Assembly: GCA_965213595.1 (NCBI GenBank)
Contig: CBDBZO010000006.1
Span: 124,001 to 188,000 of the forward strand
Direction of reading: 5' to 3'
Origin: JBCCFC01 sp965213595
Lineage (GTDB): Bacteria; Chloroflexota; Anaerolineae; Caldilineales; Caldilineaceae
Length of the DNA: 64,000 nucleotides
In this document: piece by piece, positions 1-8,498 of the stretch
Numbering within the stretch: position 1 is the stretch's first letter
Layout of the letters: every line of letters begins with the position of its first letter
Position numbers and translations under genes: made by a program
Notes under the pieces: generated by a model
Databases searched by the model: none
Seen by the model: the letters and a program-made list of their open reading frames with translations, nothing else
What the model was told of the DNA's origin: nothing

Positions 1-151
1 AGCCCGTTTGTCAAAGCCCTTATGGACGGCGGCTTTACACAATATGACTTAAATGGGCAGTGTGATGAAAAATAGATTTACAGTATATGACACAGAAACG
101 GTTTACGCCACCAAATTTTCGGCACACAGACTTATACGATTTTTGTCGAAT

Positions 152-1132
152 TTACCGCAGCGACACTTCTCCGTCAAGAAACGTCCGGTGAACGCCATCT
201 ACTTGCTTGACGATCAGCGCACCGTTTTGGTTTACATCAACTGCAACGCCCTCGCCCAGCAGCGGGGCCATTCCCGCTGGCTCAGCGGCACGACCCATCA
301 CCTTCACGGGCCGGCCCAGTGTCTCCAGCCGTTGACAATAGGCGGCCAGCAGATCGTCGGCCCAGCCCGCGCGGCTGGTATCGGCCAGCCAGCCGTTTAG
401 CTCGCGACACAGCGCGATCAGCAGCGCACTGCGATCCAACAGCAACTCGCGTGTGGAGAGGGCCGCGCGCAAGCTGGTGGCGCTCAACCCTGGTTGGGTC
501 GGCGCATGGACATTCGCCATCTGCCGCGGCGTCTGGTTGACGTTGATGCCCGTGCTCAATAGGGCGTAGCGACAAATTTCTCCGTGAAACGCCGTCTCCG
601 CCAGCACGCCCGCCACCTTGGCTCCAGGGCCTTCGGTTACCTGCGCGTCCAGATCCGGCAAAATCAGCACGTCGTTTGGCCATTTGAGCGCCACGCGCGC
701 TGCCGTGTCTGCTTCAAACGGCTCCAGCACCTTGCTCGCTGCTTCGGCCACGGCCACCGCGGCCACGAGCGGCAGGTGCAGCGGGTTGGCTGGCACGTAG
801 GGCGGGCGCAAGATGAGCGTCAGCAGCAGCGACGTGCGCGGCGGGGCGTGCCACACCCGCCCCGCGTGCCGCCCGCGCCCCACTCGCTGCGTTTCGGCAA
901 CGATCAACGTACCCGAAGCGCTAGCGTCCTCCGCCAGTTGGCGCGCCAGCGGAATGGTGCTGTCGACTTCGCCGTGGTGAACAACGGTGTGACCAACGCA
1001 AATGTCGGACAGCGCGGCCTCGATGCGTGCCCTATCCAACTCAGGGGGCGGCGCACCAAGATAGCCAGATGGTGATTTGGTCTCGATGTCTACGTCTAGC
1101 CTAAAATGGCTGCTCGTGCTGCTGAATTCCAC
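152..1132 (-). CDS. birA: Biotin--[acetyl-CoA-carboxylase] ligase
   Basis: This protein activates biotin with ATP and transfers it to the lysine of biotin carrier proteins in the cytoplasm. The 326-residue product shows the ligase signature GRGRHAGR with a downstream W near residue 85, KWPNDVLI near residue 149, and AGVLAE before the C-terminal domain, all in the expected order. I see no N-terminal winged-helix repressor domain, so this looks like the monofunctional type; the first 30 or so residues are poorly conserved and the start could lie further in. It is divergent from, and close to, the acyl-CoA carboxylase genes, and its likely substrate is the carrier protein at 6741-7235. Family assignment is firm; substrate pairing is inferred from context. 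Confidence 0.93.
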   Translation of the reverse strand: MEFSSTSSHFRLDVDIETKSPSGYLGAPPPELDRARIEAALSDICVGHTVVHHGEVDSTIPLARQLAEDASASGTLIVAETQRVGRGRHAGRVWHAPPRTSLLLTLILRPPYVPANPLHLPLVAAVAVAEAASKVLEPFEADTAARVALKWPNDVLILPDLDAQVTEGPGAKVAGVLAETAFHGEICRYALLSTGINVNQTPRQMANVHAPTQPGLSATSLRAALSTRELLLDRSALLIALCRELNGWLADTSRAGWADDLLAAYCQRLETLGRPVKVMGRAAEPAGMAPLLGEGVAVDVNQNGALIVKQVDGVHRTFLDGEVSLR

Positions 1133-1253
1133 GCCGCTTTGTCCTCTCTCGCTCGATCATGTAAAATGGCTTTACGACACCAACCGATCACACCCGATGC
1201 CGTCAGCCTTGCTACCGCCGCTGGATCGCCGAGCAACCCCTTGAGCAAACAGA

Positions 1254-1631
1254 TTGAGCCACCATTTCTCCCAGCCGCCCAACGCCGATACGGATTTGGC
1301 CTGGGTCGACGCCGAACAGCGGCGGGATGCGCCGTCGTTACCCATTATCTTGCTCGGTGCGCTCAGCGGGTTGGGCGGCGGCGTGATCGCGCTGTACCTG
1401 GCGAGCGATGTGGCTGGCCTGAATGCGCCCTTTTCAGCAGGCATCGCCACCTTTGCCATGTTGAGTCTGTTGGGCAGCGTGGCCGCCGGGCTAACGCTTT
1501 TGACCGATTCACGGGCTGTTATCAGCAACGTGGGATTTAGCTGCGGCTTACTTGTGCTTTCGCTGCTTTTTTTAGGCTTCTGCCTCTTTCTGGGCGCAGT
1601 TGTAGCTACCTTGGCCCTTACCTGGGGATAG
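1254..1631 (+). CDS. Small hypothetical membrane protein
   Basis: The 125-residue protein of unknown function has a polar N-terminus of about 28 residues followed by three hydrophobic segments (about residues 29-50, 58-80 and 93-122), so it is probably a three-helix inner-membrane protein. The start chosen is a TTG; no in-frame ATG upstream fits better. It is divergent from birA and precedes the carboxyltransferase gene on the same strand by about 200 bp. No family was recognised. The membrane pattern is clear, the function is not. Confidence 0.6.
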   Translation: MSHHFSQPPNADTDLAWVDAEQRRDAPSLPIILLGALSGLGGGVIALYLASDVAGLNAPFSAGIATFAMLSLLGSVAAGLTLLTDSRAVISNVGFSCGLLVLSLLFLGFCLFLGAVVATLALTWG

Positions 1632-1827
1632 CAGATTGGCCCGTGATTTTCTGTAAGCTCAGGTTGATCTGGCGTCAGCGCTGGTTTAACATGGGTTTAG
1701 CGTTTGTTCAACATAGGCGACCGGGACAATGCGTGCAATAATGTAATCGTATAATTTCCGAAAATCCTGCGGATGAAAGTCGTATGTTAAATGAGAAGTA
1801 GATTAGAAGCCCCAGAGTACAAAACCC

Positions 1828-3513
1828 ATGGCTACGTCGATTGATTACACGCAAAATGGCCGCACGCCGGGCGAGCAGCTCCCCGTTTCCGCGCAACAGT
1901 CCGCCGAGGGGTTTACCAATGGAGACGAAATGCAAGGTGCGCAAGCAACGCCAAATGTTGAGTTGAACGTGGACGAAAAGCGGACGGAACTGGTGCGGCG
2001 CAAGGCGGAAGCCAAACAGGGCGGCGGTGCCGAGCGCGTGGCGCGGCAGCACGAAAAGGGCAAGCTCACCGCCCGCGAGCGGCTGGAGCTGCTGCTGGAT
2101 AAAGGCAGCTTCCGCGAGATGGATGTTTTTGTGACGCACAACTCCACGGACTTTGGGCTGGCCGAGCAGAAAATCCCCGGCGACGGCGTCGTCACCGGCT
2201 ACGGCACGATCGACGGGCGGCTGGTCTACGTCTTTGCCCAGGATTTCACCGTCTTTGGCGGCACGGTCAGCCACGCGCACGCCATGAAAATCTGCAAGGT
2301 GCTGGACACCGCCGTCAAAAATGGCGCACCGGTGATCGGCCTCAACGACTCCGGCGGCGCGCGCATCCAGGAGGGCGTCCACGGCTTGGCGGGCTATGCC
2401 GACATTTTCTACCGCAACGTGATGGCCTCCGGCGTGATTCCGCAGATCAGCGTGATCATGGGGCCGTGCGCGGGCGGCGCGGTCTACAGCCCCGCGCTCA
2501 CGGATTTCGTGGTGATGGTCAAGGACACGAGCCACATGTTCGTCACCGGCCCGGACGTGATCCGCACGGTCACGCACGAGGACGTGAGCTTTGAGGAGCT
2601 GGGCGGTGCCTCCGTCCACGCCAGCACTTCCGGCGTGGCCCACTTTGCGGCGGAAAACGAGGAGGACGCGCTCTTTCTCGTGCGCGAGATGATCGACTTT
2701 CTGCCCAGCAACAACATGCAGGACGCGCCCTTTGTCAAGCCCAAGGACGATCCGCTGCGGCAGGACGCCGAGCTCAACAGCATCATTCCGGACAACCCCA
2801 ATAAGCCCTACGACATGGCGCAGCTGATCCAGCACATCGTCGACGACGGGCAGTTTATGCAGGTGCACGAGCACTGGGCGCGCAACATTTTGGTTGGCTT
2901 TGCGCGGCTGGGCGGGCGCTCGGTCGGCATTGTGGCGCAGCAGCCCGCCGTGCTTGCTGGCGTGCTGGATGTGGAAGCTTCTCAGAAATCCGCCCGCTTC
3001 GTGCGCTTCTGCGATGCCTTTAACATTCCGCTCGTGGTGCTCGAAGATGTGCCCGGCTTTATGCCCGGCGTCAATCAGGAGCACGGCGGCATCATCCGCC
3101 ACGGGGCCAAGCTGCTCTATGCCTTCTCCGAGGCCACCGTGCCCAAGGTTACCGTGATCGTGCGCAAGGCCTACGGCGGCGCCTACTGCGTGATGAACCC
3201 GCGCCACCTGGGCGCCGATCTCGTGCTGGCCTGGCCCAGCGCCGAGCTGGCCGTCATGGGGCCGGAGGGCGCGGTGAACGTGATTTTTCGCCGCGAGCTG
3301 GCGGAGGCGGAAGACCCCGTCGCGCGCAAGGCCGAGCTGGTCGCGGACTATCGCCGCCGCTTCGCCAATCCCTACATCGCCGCCTCGGCCGGCTACATCG
3401 ACAACGTGATCGAGCCCCACGAAACGCGCCCGCGGCTGATCAACGCGCTGGAGATGTTGCAAAACAAGCAGGCGACGAATCCGCCGAAGAAGCACGGGAA
3501 CGTGCCGCTTTGA
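1828..3513 (+). CDS. pccB: Acyl-CoA carboxylase, carboxyltransferase (beta) subunit
   Basis: This is the carboxyltransferase subunit that moves the carboxyl group from carboxybiotin to an acyl-CoA (acetyl-, propionyl- or similar). The 561-residue protein has a 45-residue N-terminal extension, then the family pattern: KLTARERLELLLD, GYGTIDGRLVYVFAQDF, NDSGGARIQEGV with the first oxyanion glycines, GPCAGGAVYSPALTDF, and in the C-terminal half VPGFMPG and KAYGGAYCVM. It is the fused PccB/AccD5-like type of about 510-550 residues, so acetyl- versus propionyl-CoA specificity cannot be read from motifs alone. A possible promoter -10 TATAAT lies at 1750-1755, with no good -35. Partners are the biotin carboxylase at 4572 and the carrier protein at 6741. 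Confidence 0.92.
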   Translation: MATSIDYTQNGRTPGEQLPVSAQQSAEGFTNGDEMQGAQATPNVELNVDEKRTELVRRKAEAKQGGGAERVARQHEKGKLTARERLELLLDKGSFREMDVFVTHNSTDFGLAEQKIPGDGVVTGYGTIDGRLVYVFAQDFTVFGGTVSHAHAMKICKVLDTAVKNGAPVIGLNDSGGARIQEGVHGLAGYADIFYRNVMASGVIPQISVIMGPCAGGAVYSPALTDFVVMVKDTSHMFVTGPDVIRTVTHEDVSFEELGGASVHASTSGVAHFAAENEEDALFLVREMIDFLPSNNMQDAPFVKPKDDPLRQDAELNSIIPDNPNKPYDMAQLIQHIVDDGQFMQVHEHWARNILVGFARLGGRSVGIVAQQPAVLAGVLDVEASQKSARFVRFCDAFNIPLVVLEDVPGFMPGVNQEHGGIIRHGAKLLYAFSEATVPKVTVIVRKAYGGAYCVMNPRHLGADLVLAWPSAELAVMGPEGAVNVIFRRELAEAEDPVARKAELVADYRRRFANPYIAASAGYIDNVIEPHETRPRLINALEMLQNKQATNPPKKHGNVPL

Positions 3514-3518
3514 GTAAT

Positions 3519-3611
3519 ACGTAGTGCCTGGTGCGCGAACTGGTGTGCTCACCGAATTTTGATTCAATACAAACTCGATAAAAATACCAGTTCACGCATC
3601 ACGCACTACGT
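3519..3611. repeat. Palindromic intergenic repeat
   Basis: Two 26-base arms (3519-3544 and 3586-3611) are inverted copies differing at about 3 positions; each arm contains ACGTAGTGC and GAACTGGT. The loop is AT-rich and about 41 bp. It begins just after the stop of the carboxyltransferase gene and could form a long RNA stem that ends or protects the transcript. It could equally be a REP/MITE-type mobile repeat. Confidence 0.65.
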
Positions 3612-3644
3612 TCATCAAAAACCAATCAAGCCATCTACCCAACC

Positions 3645-4235
3645 ATGCCCTCCACCCCCATCGAATTCGATCTCTCCGCCGAACAGTTTGAGCGCATGGG
3701 CTATCCGCAGCTCACCCAGGGGCAGCCGCTTTCGGTGATTTTGGACGCGGGCGTGCTGCTGCCGGACGTGCGCGCCGAGGCGTGGTTTGCCGTGCAGCCG
3801 GAGCCGCTGCCGCCGCGCTTCACCCAAGTCTGGCGCGCGGCCTACGCCTTTAGCGGTCAGATCCAGGCCGCCGACATCGTTAAGGAGGCGGGCGAAAACG
3901 GGGCGGGCGAGCAGACGGCGACGCTCGTCGTCGAGTGCGACGGCGTGCCCCTGCGCGTGACGTGCGCGCCGCAGGCGGACGGTCGCCTGCCGTACGGCAC
4001 GTGGGAGACGCGCTGGCTCACCGGCCTGGGGCGACTCTCCGGCATCGTCGAGGACGATTTCTCGTCGCCGATTGGCGAATCCGTGGGCGTGACGGCGTGG
4101 AATTTTCGGCGGCTGGTGCTCACGCCGGGCGACCCGAAGTTTGGCGAGTGGCACGAGAGCAGCGAATTATTAAGCACGCCCTTTCGCTACGATAGGGTGG
4201 TCGTGGAGGCGAGATTGCATCGGCGGAGCGTTTAA
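3645..4235 (+). CDS. Hypothetical protein in acyl-CoA carboxylase locus
   Basis: A 196-residue soluble protein of unknown function. I see no signal peptide, membrane segment or recognised motif; the sequence is acidic, with alternating hydrophobic strands that suggest a beta-rich fold. It lies between the carboxyltransferase and biotin carboxylase genes on the same strand, separated from each by a palindromic repeat. Codon use and GC match its neighbours, which supports a real gene. A role connected with the carboxylase is possible from position only. Confidence 0.6.
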   Translation: MPSTPIEFDLSAEQFERMGYPQLTQGQPLSVILDAGVLLPDVRAEAWFAVQPEPLPPRFTQVWRAAYAFSGQIQAADIVKEAGENGAGEQTATLVVECDGVPLRVTCAPQADGRLPYGTWETRWLTGLGRLSGIVEDDFSSPIGESVGVTAWNFRRLVLTPGDPKFGEWHESSELLSTPFRYDRVVVEARLHRRSV

Positions 4236-4237
4236 GA

Positions 4238-4557
4238 TTCAACGCGGAGAACGCAGAGAAGGCGCGGAGGGCCGCGGAGGAAAGAGGGAGAAAAAGAGGA
4301 ACTGTCGTTTCGAGCGGATGCGAGAAATCTTTTTGTCATCAACGAACCAGCGCAGCAAGTGCGGAGCGACTGAACAGACAACGCTCACTCGTCGACCAAG
4401 CATGGATTTCCGCCTGCGCGGGAATGACAGACTGGCACGCCTTTCACTTAACTCGGCTCAATCGTCAACCACGACTAGATTTTTTGCATCCGCTCGAAAT
4501 GACACTTATTCTTCTCTCCGCGGCCCTCCGCGCCTCCTCCGCGCCTCCGCGTTGAAA
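4238..4557. repeat. Nested inverted-repeat element (GCGGAGA outer arms, inner TTCGAGCGGATG arms)
   Basis: The whole 336-bp gap is a two-layer inverted repeat. Outer arms: 4238-4284 (AACGCGGAGAACGCAGAG type) and 4512-4557, which read the same on the opposite strand. Inner arms: 4303-4330 and 4477-4504, 28 bp with about 24 identities, both containing TTTCGAGCGGATG. The centre holds a third short palindrome (4409-4423, CGCCTGCGCGGGA). Similar outer-arm sequence recurs at 10.2, 11.2, 11.4 and 11.9 kb. No coding potential is evident. Confidence 0.75.
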
Positions 4558-4571
4558 ATTTTTATTTCATT

Positions 4572-6077
4572 ATGTTCAAAAAAGTCCTAGTGGCCAACCG
4601 CGGCGAAATCGCCGTCCGCATTCTGCGCGCCTGTGGCGAGCGCGGCATCTCGACCGTGGCCGTCTTCTCCGAGGCCGACCGCACGGCGCTGCACGTGCGC
4701 TACGCGGAGGAGGCCTACGCCATCGGCCCCGCCCCCGCGCGCGACAGCTACCTGCGCATCGACAAAATCATCGATGTGGCGCGCAAGTCGGGCGCGGATG
4801 CCGTGCATCCGGGCTATGGCTTCTTGGCGGAGAACGCCGAGTTTGCCGCGGCCTGTGCCGAGGCGGGCATCACCTTTATCGGCCCTTCGCCCGATGCGAT
4901 TGCGCGCATGGGGGACAAAATCACCGCGCGCGAGACCGTTGCCAAGAACAACGTGCCGCTCGTGCCCGGCTCCAGCCGCGGCCTGAACGACGAGGAGTTG
5001 GTGCACGCCGCACACGAGATCGGCTTTCCGCTGATGGTGAAGGCCAGCGCGGGCGGCGGCGGCAAGGGGATGCGCGCCGTCCACGATCCGGCGGAGTTTG
5101 AGCGTGCGCTGGGCGCGGCGCGGCGCGAGGCGGCGGCGGCCTTTGGCAACGACGAGGTCTACCTCGAAAAGCTGATTACCAGCGCGCGCCACATCGAAAT
5201 CCAAATTTTGGCGGACGCGCACGGCAACGCTATCCATCTGGGCGAGCGCGAATGCTCAATCCAGCGACGCCACCAGAAGCTGATCGAGGAAGCGCCCAGC
5301 GTGGCCCTGGACGACGCGACGCGGGAGGCGATGGGGCAGGTCGCCATTGCAGCGGGGCGGGCGGTGGATTACGTGAACGCGGGCACGGTGGAATTTCTAT
5401 TTGACGGCAAGACGGGGGACTATTACTTCCTGGAGATGAACACGCGCCTCCAGGTCGAGCACCCGGTGACGGAGATGGTGACGGGCGTGGACATTGTCAA
5501 GGAGCAGATTGCGATTGCGGACGGGCGGCGCATGCGCTACAAGCAGGCGGACGTGGCGGCCAAAGGCTGGGCCATCGAGTGCCGCATCACGGCGGAGGAC
5601 CCGCAGAATAACTTTCTGCCCAGCACGGGCGTCGTCAGCTACCTGGCCGAGCCGACGGGGCCGGGCGTGCGCGTGGAGAGCAGCCTCTACCGCGGCTACG
5701 AAGTCGGGCTCTACTACGATCCGATGGTCGCCAAGCTGATTGTGCACGCCGACACGCGCGCCGAGGCCATCTTGCGCATGCGGCGCGCGCTGGGCGAATA
5801 TCGCATCGGCGGCATCAAAACGTCGATCCCCTTCCACCAGGAGGTCATGGACAGCACTGAATTTATCTGGGGCACCTTTGACACGGGCTTTGTCGAGCGG
5901 CGACACTTCGAGCAGCCGCCCAATACCGAGCACGAGCGCGTCGCCGCCGTGGCCGCGGCGCTAATCGCCCACGAAGAGGGTCGCCAGGCCGTGCATATCG
6001 GCGACCAGAACGGGCAGGCCGCGCAGAACGGGTGGAAGCAGGCCGGTCGCCTGCGCGGGGTGCGGGGGCAGTGGTAG
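4572..6077 (+). CDS. accC: Acyl-CoA carboxylase, biotin carboxylase subunit
   Basis: This subunit is an ATP-grasp enzyme that carboxylates the biotin on the carrier protein using ATP and bicarbonate. The 501-residue product begins with FKKVLVANRGEIAVRI and shows HPGYGFLAEN, the glycine-rich ATP loop GGGGKGM (about residues 161-167), ERECSIQRRHQK, and the catalytic/CO2-binding segment MNTRLQVEHPVTE near residue 290. Length fits stand-alone AccC/PccA N-terminal subunits, with about 45 extra C-terminal residues of low complexity. The ATG lies 14 bp after the palindromic repeat. It is followed by an inserted toxin-antitoxin pair and then the biotin carrier gene, so the three carboxylase parts are split but local. 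Confidence 0.96.
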   Translation: MFKKVLVANRGEIAVRILRACGERGISTVAVFSEADRTALHVRYAEEAYAIGPAPARDSYLRIDKIIDVARKSGADAVHPGYGFLAENAEFAAACAEAGITFIGPSPDAIARMGDKITARETVAKNNVPLVPGSSRGLNDEELVHAAHEIGFPLMVKASAGGGGKGMRAVHDPAEFERALGAARREAAAAFGNDEVYLEKLITSARHIEIQILADAHGNAIHLGERECSIQRRHQKLIEEAPSVALDDATREAMGQVAIAAGRAVDYVNAGTVEFLFDGKTGDYYFLEMNTRLQVEHPVTEMVTGVDIVKEQIAIADGRRMRYKQADVAAKGWAIECRITAEDPQNNFLPSTGVVSYLAEPTGPGVRVESSLYRGYEVGLYYDPMVAKLIVHADTRAEAILRMRRALGEYRIGGIKTSIPFHQEVMDSTEFIWGTFDTGFVERRHFEQPPNTEHERVAAVAAALIAHEEGRQAVHIGDQNGQAAQNGWKQAGRLRGVRGQW

Positions 6078-6091
6078 GGAACGCTATTTAC

Positions 6092-6119
6092 TTGCAAATT
6101 ATAACTTTTGAGATATAAT
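6092..6119 (+). promoter_or_regulatory. Sigma70-type promoter of the toxin-antitoxin pair
   Basis: A -35 TTGCAA (6092-6097) and -10 TATAAT (6114-6119) are separated by 16 bp in an AT-rich patch between GC-rich genes. A start about 7 bp downstream of the -10 would fall at or next to the GTG at 6125, so the transcript would be leaderless or nearly so. Confidence 0.7.
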
Positions 6120-6124
6120 CACCT

Positions 6125-6454
6125 GTGGCTAATGAGTGGACGGTAAAGATATTAAATGCACAGGTGGAAGAGGAATTAAATGCCCTGCCCAAAGACATGC
6201 AGGCGCGTTTTCAGCGCATCGTCCAAATAATAGAGCAGTCTGGTTTACAGTATGTTGGCATGCCCTATATTCGACATCTAGAAGGTAAGCTGTGGGAGAT
6301 GAGGATGAAGGGCCGTGACGGTATTTCTCGTGCGCTCTACATCACAGCTACGGGGCGGCAGGTAATCATACTGCGGGCGTTTATCAAGAAAACGCAAAAA
6401 ACACCGCGCAAGGAAATCGAGCTAGCGCTACGACGAGCGGAGGAACTACAGTGA
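6125..6454 (+). CDS. higB: Type II toxin, HigB / phage Gp49-like (RelE fold)
   Basis: The 109-residue protein fits the Gp49-like branch of the RelE/HigB superfamily, ribosome-dependent mRNA interferases. Family features seen are the N-terminal strand and long helix region with VEEELNALPKDMQARF, the segment HLEGKLWEMRMKGRDGISRALY (basic residues and aromatic typical of the active face) and a C-terminal helical end KKTQKTPRKEIELALRR. The start is GTG at 6125, just downstream of a promoter and without a Shine-Dalgarno sequence. Its stop overlaps the antitoxin start by 4 bp (GTGA), giving toxin-first order as in higBA. Mechanism is inferred from family. Confidence 0.85.
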   Translation: MANEWTVKILNAQVEEELNALPKDMQARFQRIVQIIEQSGLQYVGMPYIRHLEGKLWEMRMKGRDGISRALYITATGRQVIILRAFIKKTQKTPRKEIELALRRAEELQ

Positions 6455-6744
6455 AAGCGGCCAGAGAACTGCACGACGAATGGATGCAGGATTCAGAATA
6501 TCGGCAAGCCTACAAAAATATGGAAAGTGAATTCGCTCTGGCTTCCGCTATTATTGAGGCCCGCAAACAGGCTGGGTTGACTCAGGAGCAGTTGGCCGAG
6601 CGCATGGGCATCAAGCAGCCTTATATTGCGCGGCTGGAAGGCGGCAGCAACAATCCGTCCGTTAGCACACTCGAGCGCATCGCCGAGGCAACGAATTCAC
6701 AGTTGAAAATTAGCTTTGAGCCAAGAATGCACGAAAGCGCATGA
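6451..6744 (+). CDS. higA: Antitoxin, XRE-type helix-turn-helix (HigA-like)
   Basis: A 97-residue DNA-binding antitoxin. The XRE helix-turn-helix is clear at about residues 33-85: IIEARKQAGLTQEQLAERMG, then KQPYIARLEGG and PSVSTLERIAEATN. It should neutralise the upstream toxin and repress the shared promoter at 6092-6119. The start is the GTG that overlaps the toxin stop, and its own stop overlaps the ATG of the biotin carrier gene (ATGA), so translation of all three may be coupled. That coupling to a metabolic gene is unusual. Confidence 0.88.
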   Translation: MKAARELHDEWMQDSEYRQAYKNMESEFALASAIIEARKQAGLTQEQLAERMGIKQPYIARLEGGSNNPSVSTLERIAEATNSQLKISFEPRMHESA

Positions 6745-7235
6745 AATACTTTGCACGCGTGGGCGAAACCGAATACGTCATCGAAATCGACGGCGACGAA
6801 ATCCGCGTGGATAATGAGCTGGTGCGCGTGGATTTGACGCAGAGCGGTATCGACAACCTCTACAGCCTGCTGCTCGACGGCGCGAGCTACGAGGTGCTCG
6901 TGGAGAGCAAGCCCGATGCGCACCTCGTCTCGCTCTACGGCGAGCAGCTGCCCGTGAAGGTGGAGGATGAGCGCACGCGCAAGCTTAACGCGGGCCGCAG
7001 CGCGCCTTCGCTGCCGCAGGGCGAGTTTGCCGTGCGCGCGCCGATTCCCGGCCTCGTCGTCAACGTGCTGGTGGAGAGCGAGCAGGCGGTGGAGGCCAAC
7101 CAGCCGCTGGTGATTTTGGAGGCGATGAAGATGGAAAACGAGATTCGCGCCCCGCGCGACGGCGTCGTCACCAAATTGGAAGTGGAGCCGGGCCAGCGCG
7201 TGGAGCAAAACGCCGCGCTGCTCACGTTGAAGTAA
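6741..7235 (+). CDS. Biotin carboxyl carrier protein of acyl-CoA carboxylase
   Basis: The 164-residue protein carries biotin between the carboxylase and carboxyltransferase sites. The C-terminal biotinyl domain is unmistakable: VRAPIPGLVVNVLV, then EAMKMENEI with the biotinylated lysine at about residue 130, and the PRDGVV turn. The N-terminal 90 residues are a beta-rich region of the kind found in the carrier part of propionyl-CoA-type carboxylases. The start ATG overlaps the antitoxin stop by 4 bp. Together with 1828-3513 and 4572-6077 it gives a complete three-part carboxylase, and the ligase at 152-1132 is the obvious enzyme for its modification. Confidence 0.93.
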   Translation: MKYFARVGETEYVIEIDGDEIRVDNELVRVDLTQSGIDNLYSLLLDGASYEVLVESKPDAHLVSLYGEQLPVKVEDERTRKLNAGRSAPSLPQGEFAVRAPIPGLVVNVLVESEQAVEANQPLVILEAMKMENEIRAPRDGVVTKLEVEPGQRVEQNAALLTLK

Positions 7236-7238
7236 GCG

Positions 7239-7580
7239 ATGCGTTGTCTATTGATTTGGAGCCGCCGACGGCTCGCTATCTCCTGGCTGATTTGCGTGCT
7301 GGTGGCGCTGTCGCTGCTGGCGTGGAGCAGCGCCGTCTCGTCTGCCCACTTGGCAGATGTGCCGTCCAACAGCGCGATGGCGCAGTCGCCTTTGGACGCG
7401 CCGCTTTCGCCGCTGGAGGCCGCCGCAACCGACGAGGCCGAGCTGCTGGCGCTGGCGAGCATCGAGCGTGCGCCGATTAGCGTCACGGCATCCGGCAATC
7501 GCTACAGCCTTACGTTGGTCGCGTTCATTTTGGCGGGCGTGGTCGTCGTGGCGGCGCTGCTGGTGTGGCGACGCGAGTAG
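7239..7580 (+). CDS. Hypothetical membrane protein, two hydrophobic segments
   Basis: A 113-residue protein of unknown function that starts 3 bp after the carrier gene stop. It has an Arg-rich N-terminus (SRRR), a hydrophobic signal-anchor (about residues 12-32), an acidic Ala/Pro-rich middle that should face outside, and a second membrane helix (about 89-108) ending in WRRE. This is a signal peptide plus C-terminal anchor layout. Tight spacing suggests it is read with the carboxylase genes. Confidence 0.6.
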   Translation: MRCLLIWSRRRLAISWLICVLVALSLLAWSSAVSSAHLADVPSNSAMAQSPLDAPLSPLEAAATDEAELLALASIERAPISVTASGNRYSLTLVAFILAGVVVVAALLVWRRE

Positions 7581-7605
7581 CGGGCCGGTAAATTTGGCTT
7601 GATCG

Positions 7606-8409
7606 GTGAACCTTGTATACAGACTTCCAGCGATGCCCGCAGATTTTACCTTCTTATTCCCCCGCCGTCGATTGTCCAGGGCCACGACGCTTCCCCTTCG
7701 CCAGCCACGGTCCTGCCAAAAACGCAGACGTCTCCGGGAAGATTTCCCCTACTTGTTTGGGCAAATTGCCAAGCAACACCCCAAGCAGCTCCTCGTCACC
7801 GCGCTGTGCCTCACCTTTGTCCTCCTCTCCACGCCACCCGCTCACGCGCAGGAGAGCTCGCCGCTGGCCGCGCCCCTCATCACCACGCCAACGCCCCCGC
7901 CGCCCGCCGCCGCGCCAACGGCGACCCTCGCAGTCATTGTTGTCGCGCCCGCAGACGCAACGCCCGCCGTGTCCGGTGAGCCGCCGCTCGATAACCCGCC
8001 TATCGCGCCGCAATTCGCTGCTGCGCCAGAGCCATCGAGCTTTTGGCCGCTGGCCGTACAGATTTTCGAGGCCGCCGTGCGCTCGCTGGCGTGGCTCTGG
8101 TTTGCGTGTGGCTCGCTCGTCTTTTTTGTCACGGCAGGCATCTTTGCCGGGCTGGGATTGCAGAGACGACCGCGCGGCCGCTACGCGCTGCTGGCGCTGC
8201 CGGGCGGTAACGCATTTGACAACTTGGCCGTGGACAAGCCGGATGAGTTTGAATGGCAAAATTTTGCGCTGAGTGAAAATCGCCCGCTGGCCGATAAAGA
8301 ATTTGTGGACGGGGGCCGCGAAATAAAAGCGCCGCCCCGAACGTCTGCATCGACGCCCGTGGGTAAACCGACGGCGGCAGATGATTACTGGCCCGCATCG
8401 CTGCCGTAA
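7606..8409 (+). CDS. Hypothetical membrane protein with Pro/Ala/Thr-rich exported region
   Basis: The 267-residue protein is not assigned to a family. It has a long basic N-terminus (about 55 residues), a hydrophobic segment ending AHAQ (about 62-83), which resembles an internal signal peptide, a Pro/Ala/Thr-rich stretch, a second membrane segment (about 148-175) and a soluble tail. The true start may be a later codon. Gene density and GC support it as coding, and it is followed by a glycosyltransferase on the same strand. Confidence 0.5.
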   Translation: MNLVYRLPAMPADFTFLFPRRRLSRATTLPLRQPRSCQKRRRLREDFPYLFGQIAKQHPKQLLVTALCLTFVLLSTPPAHAQESSPLAAPLITTPTPPPPAAAPTATLAVIVVAPADATPAVSGEPPLDNPPIAPQFAAAPEPSSFWPLAVQIFEAAVRSLAWLWFACGSLVFFVTAGIFAGLGLQRRPRGRYALLALPGGNAFDNLAVDKPDEFEWQNFALSENRPLADKEFVDGGREIKAPPRTSASTPVGKPTAADDYWPASLP

Positions 8410-8498
8410 TTTACAGCCGGCAAATCTGCGTATATCTGCTGTCATTCTCGGTCTTCAGTCTCTTGCCGTTTCAACTGTTTTGCCGCTTCAACTGTTTT

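Noticed and set aside
1..75. Open frame from the window start ending in TAG at 73-75 (24 codons)
   Set aside because: All three forward frames are open over part of this short stretch, and none shows a recognisable C-terminus, so a partial gene cannot be supported.
1708..3567. Long minus-strand frame of 619 codons opposite the carboxyltransferase gene
   Set aside because: It is a GC-rich antisense shadow; its translation is His/Arg/Ala-rich without motifs, while the plus frame is a clear carboxyltransferase.
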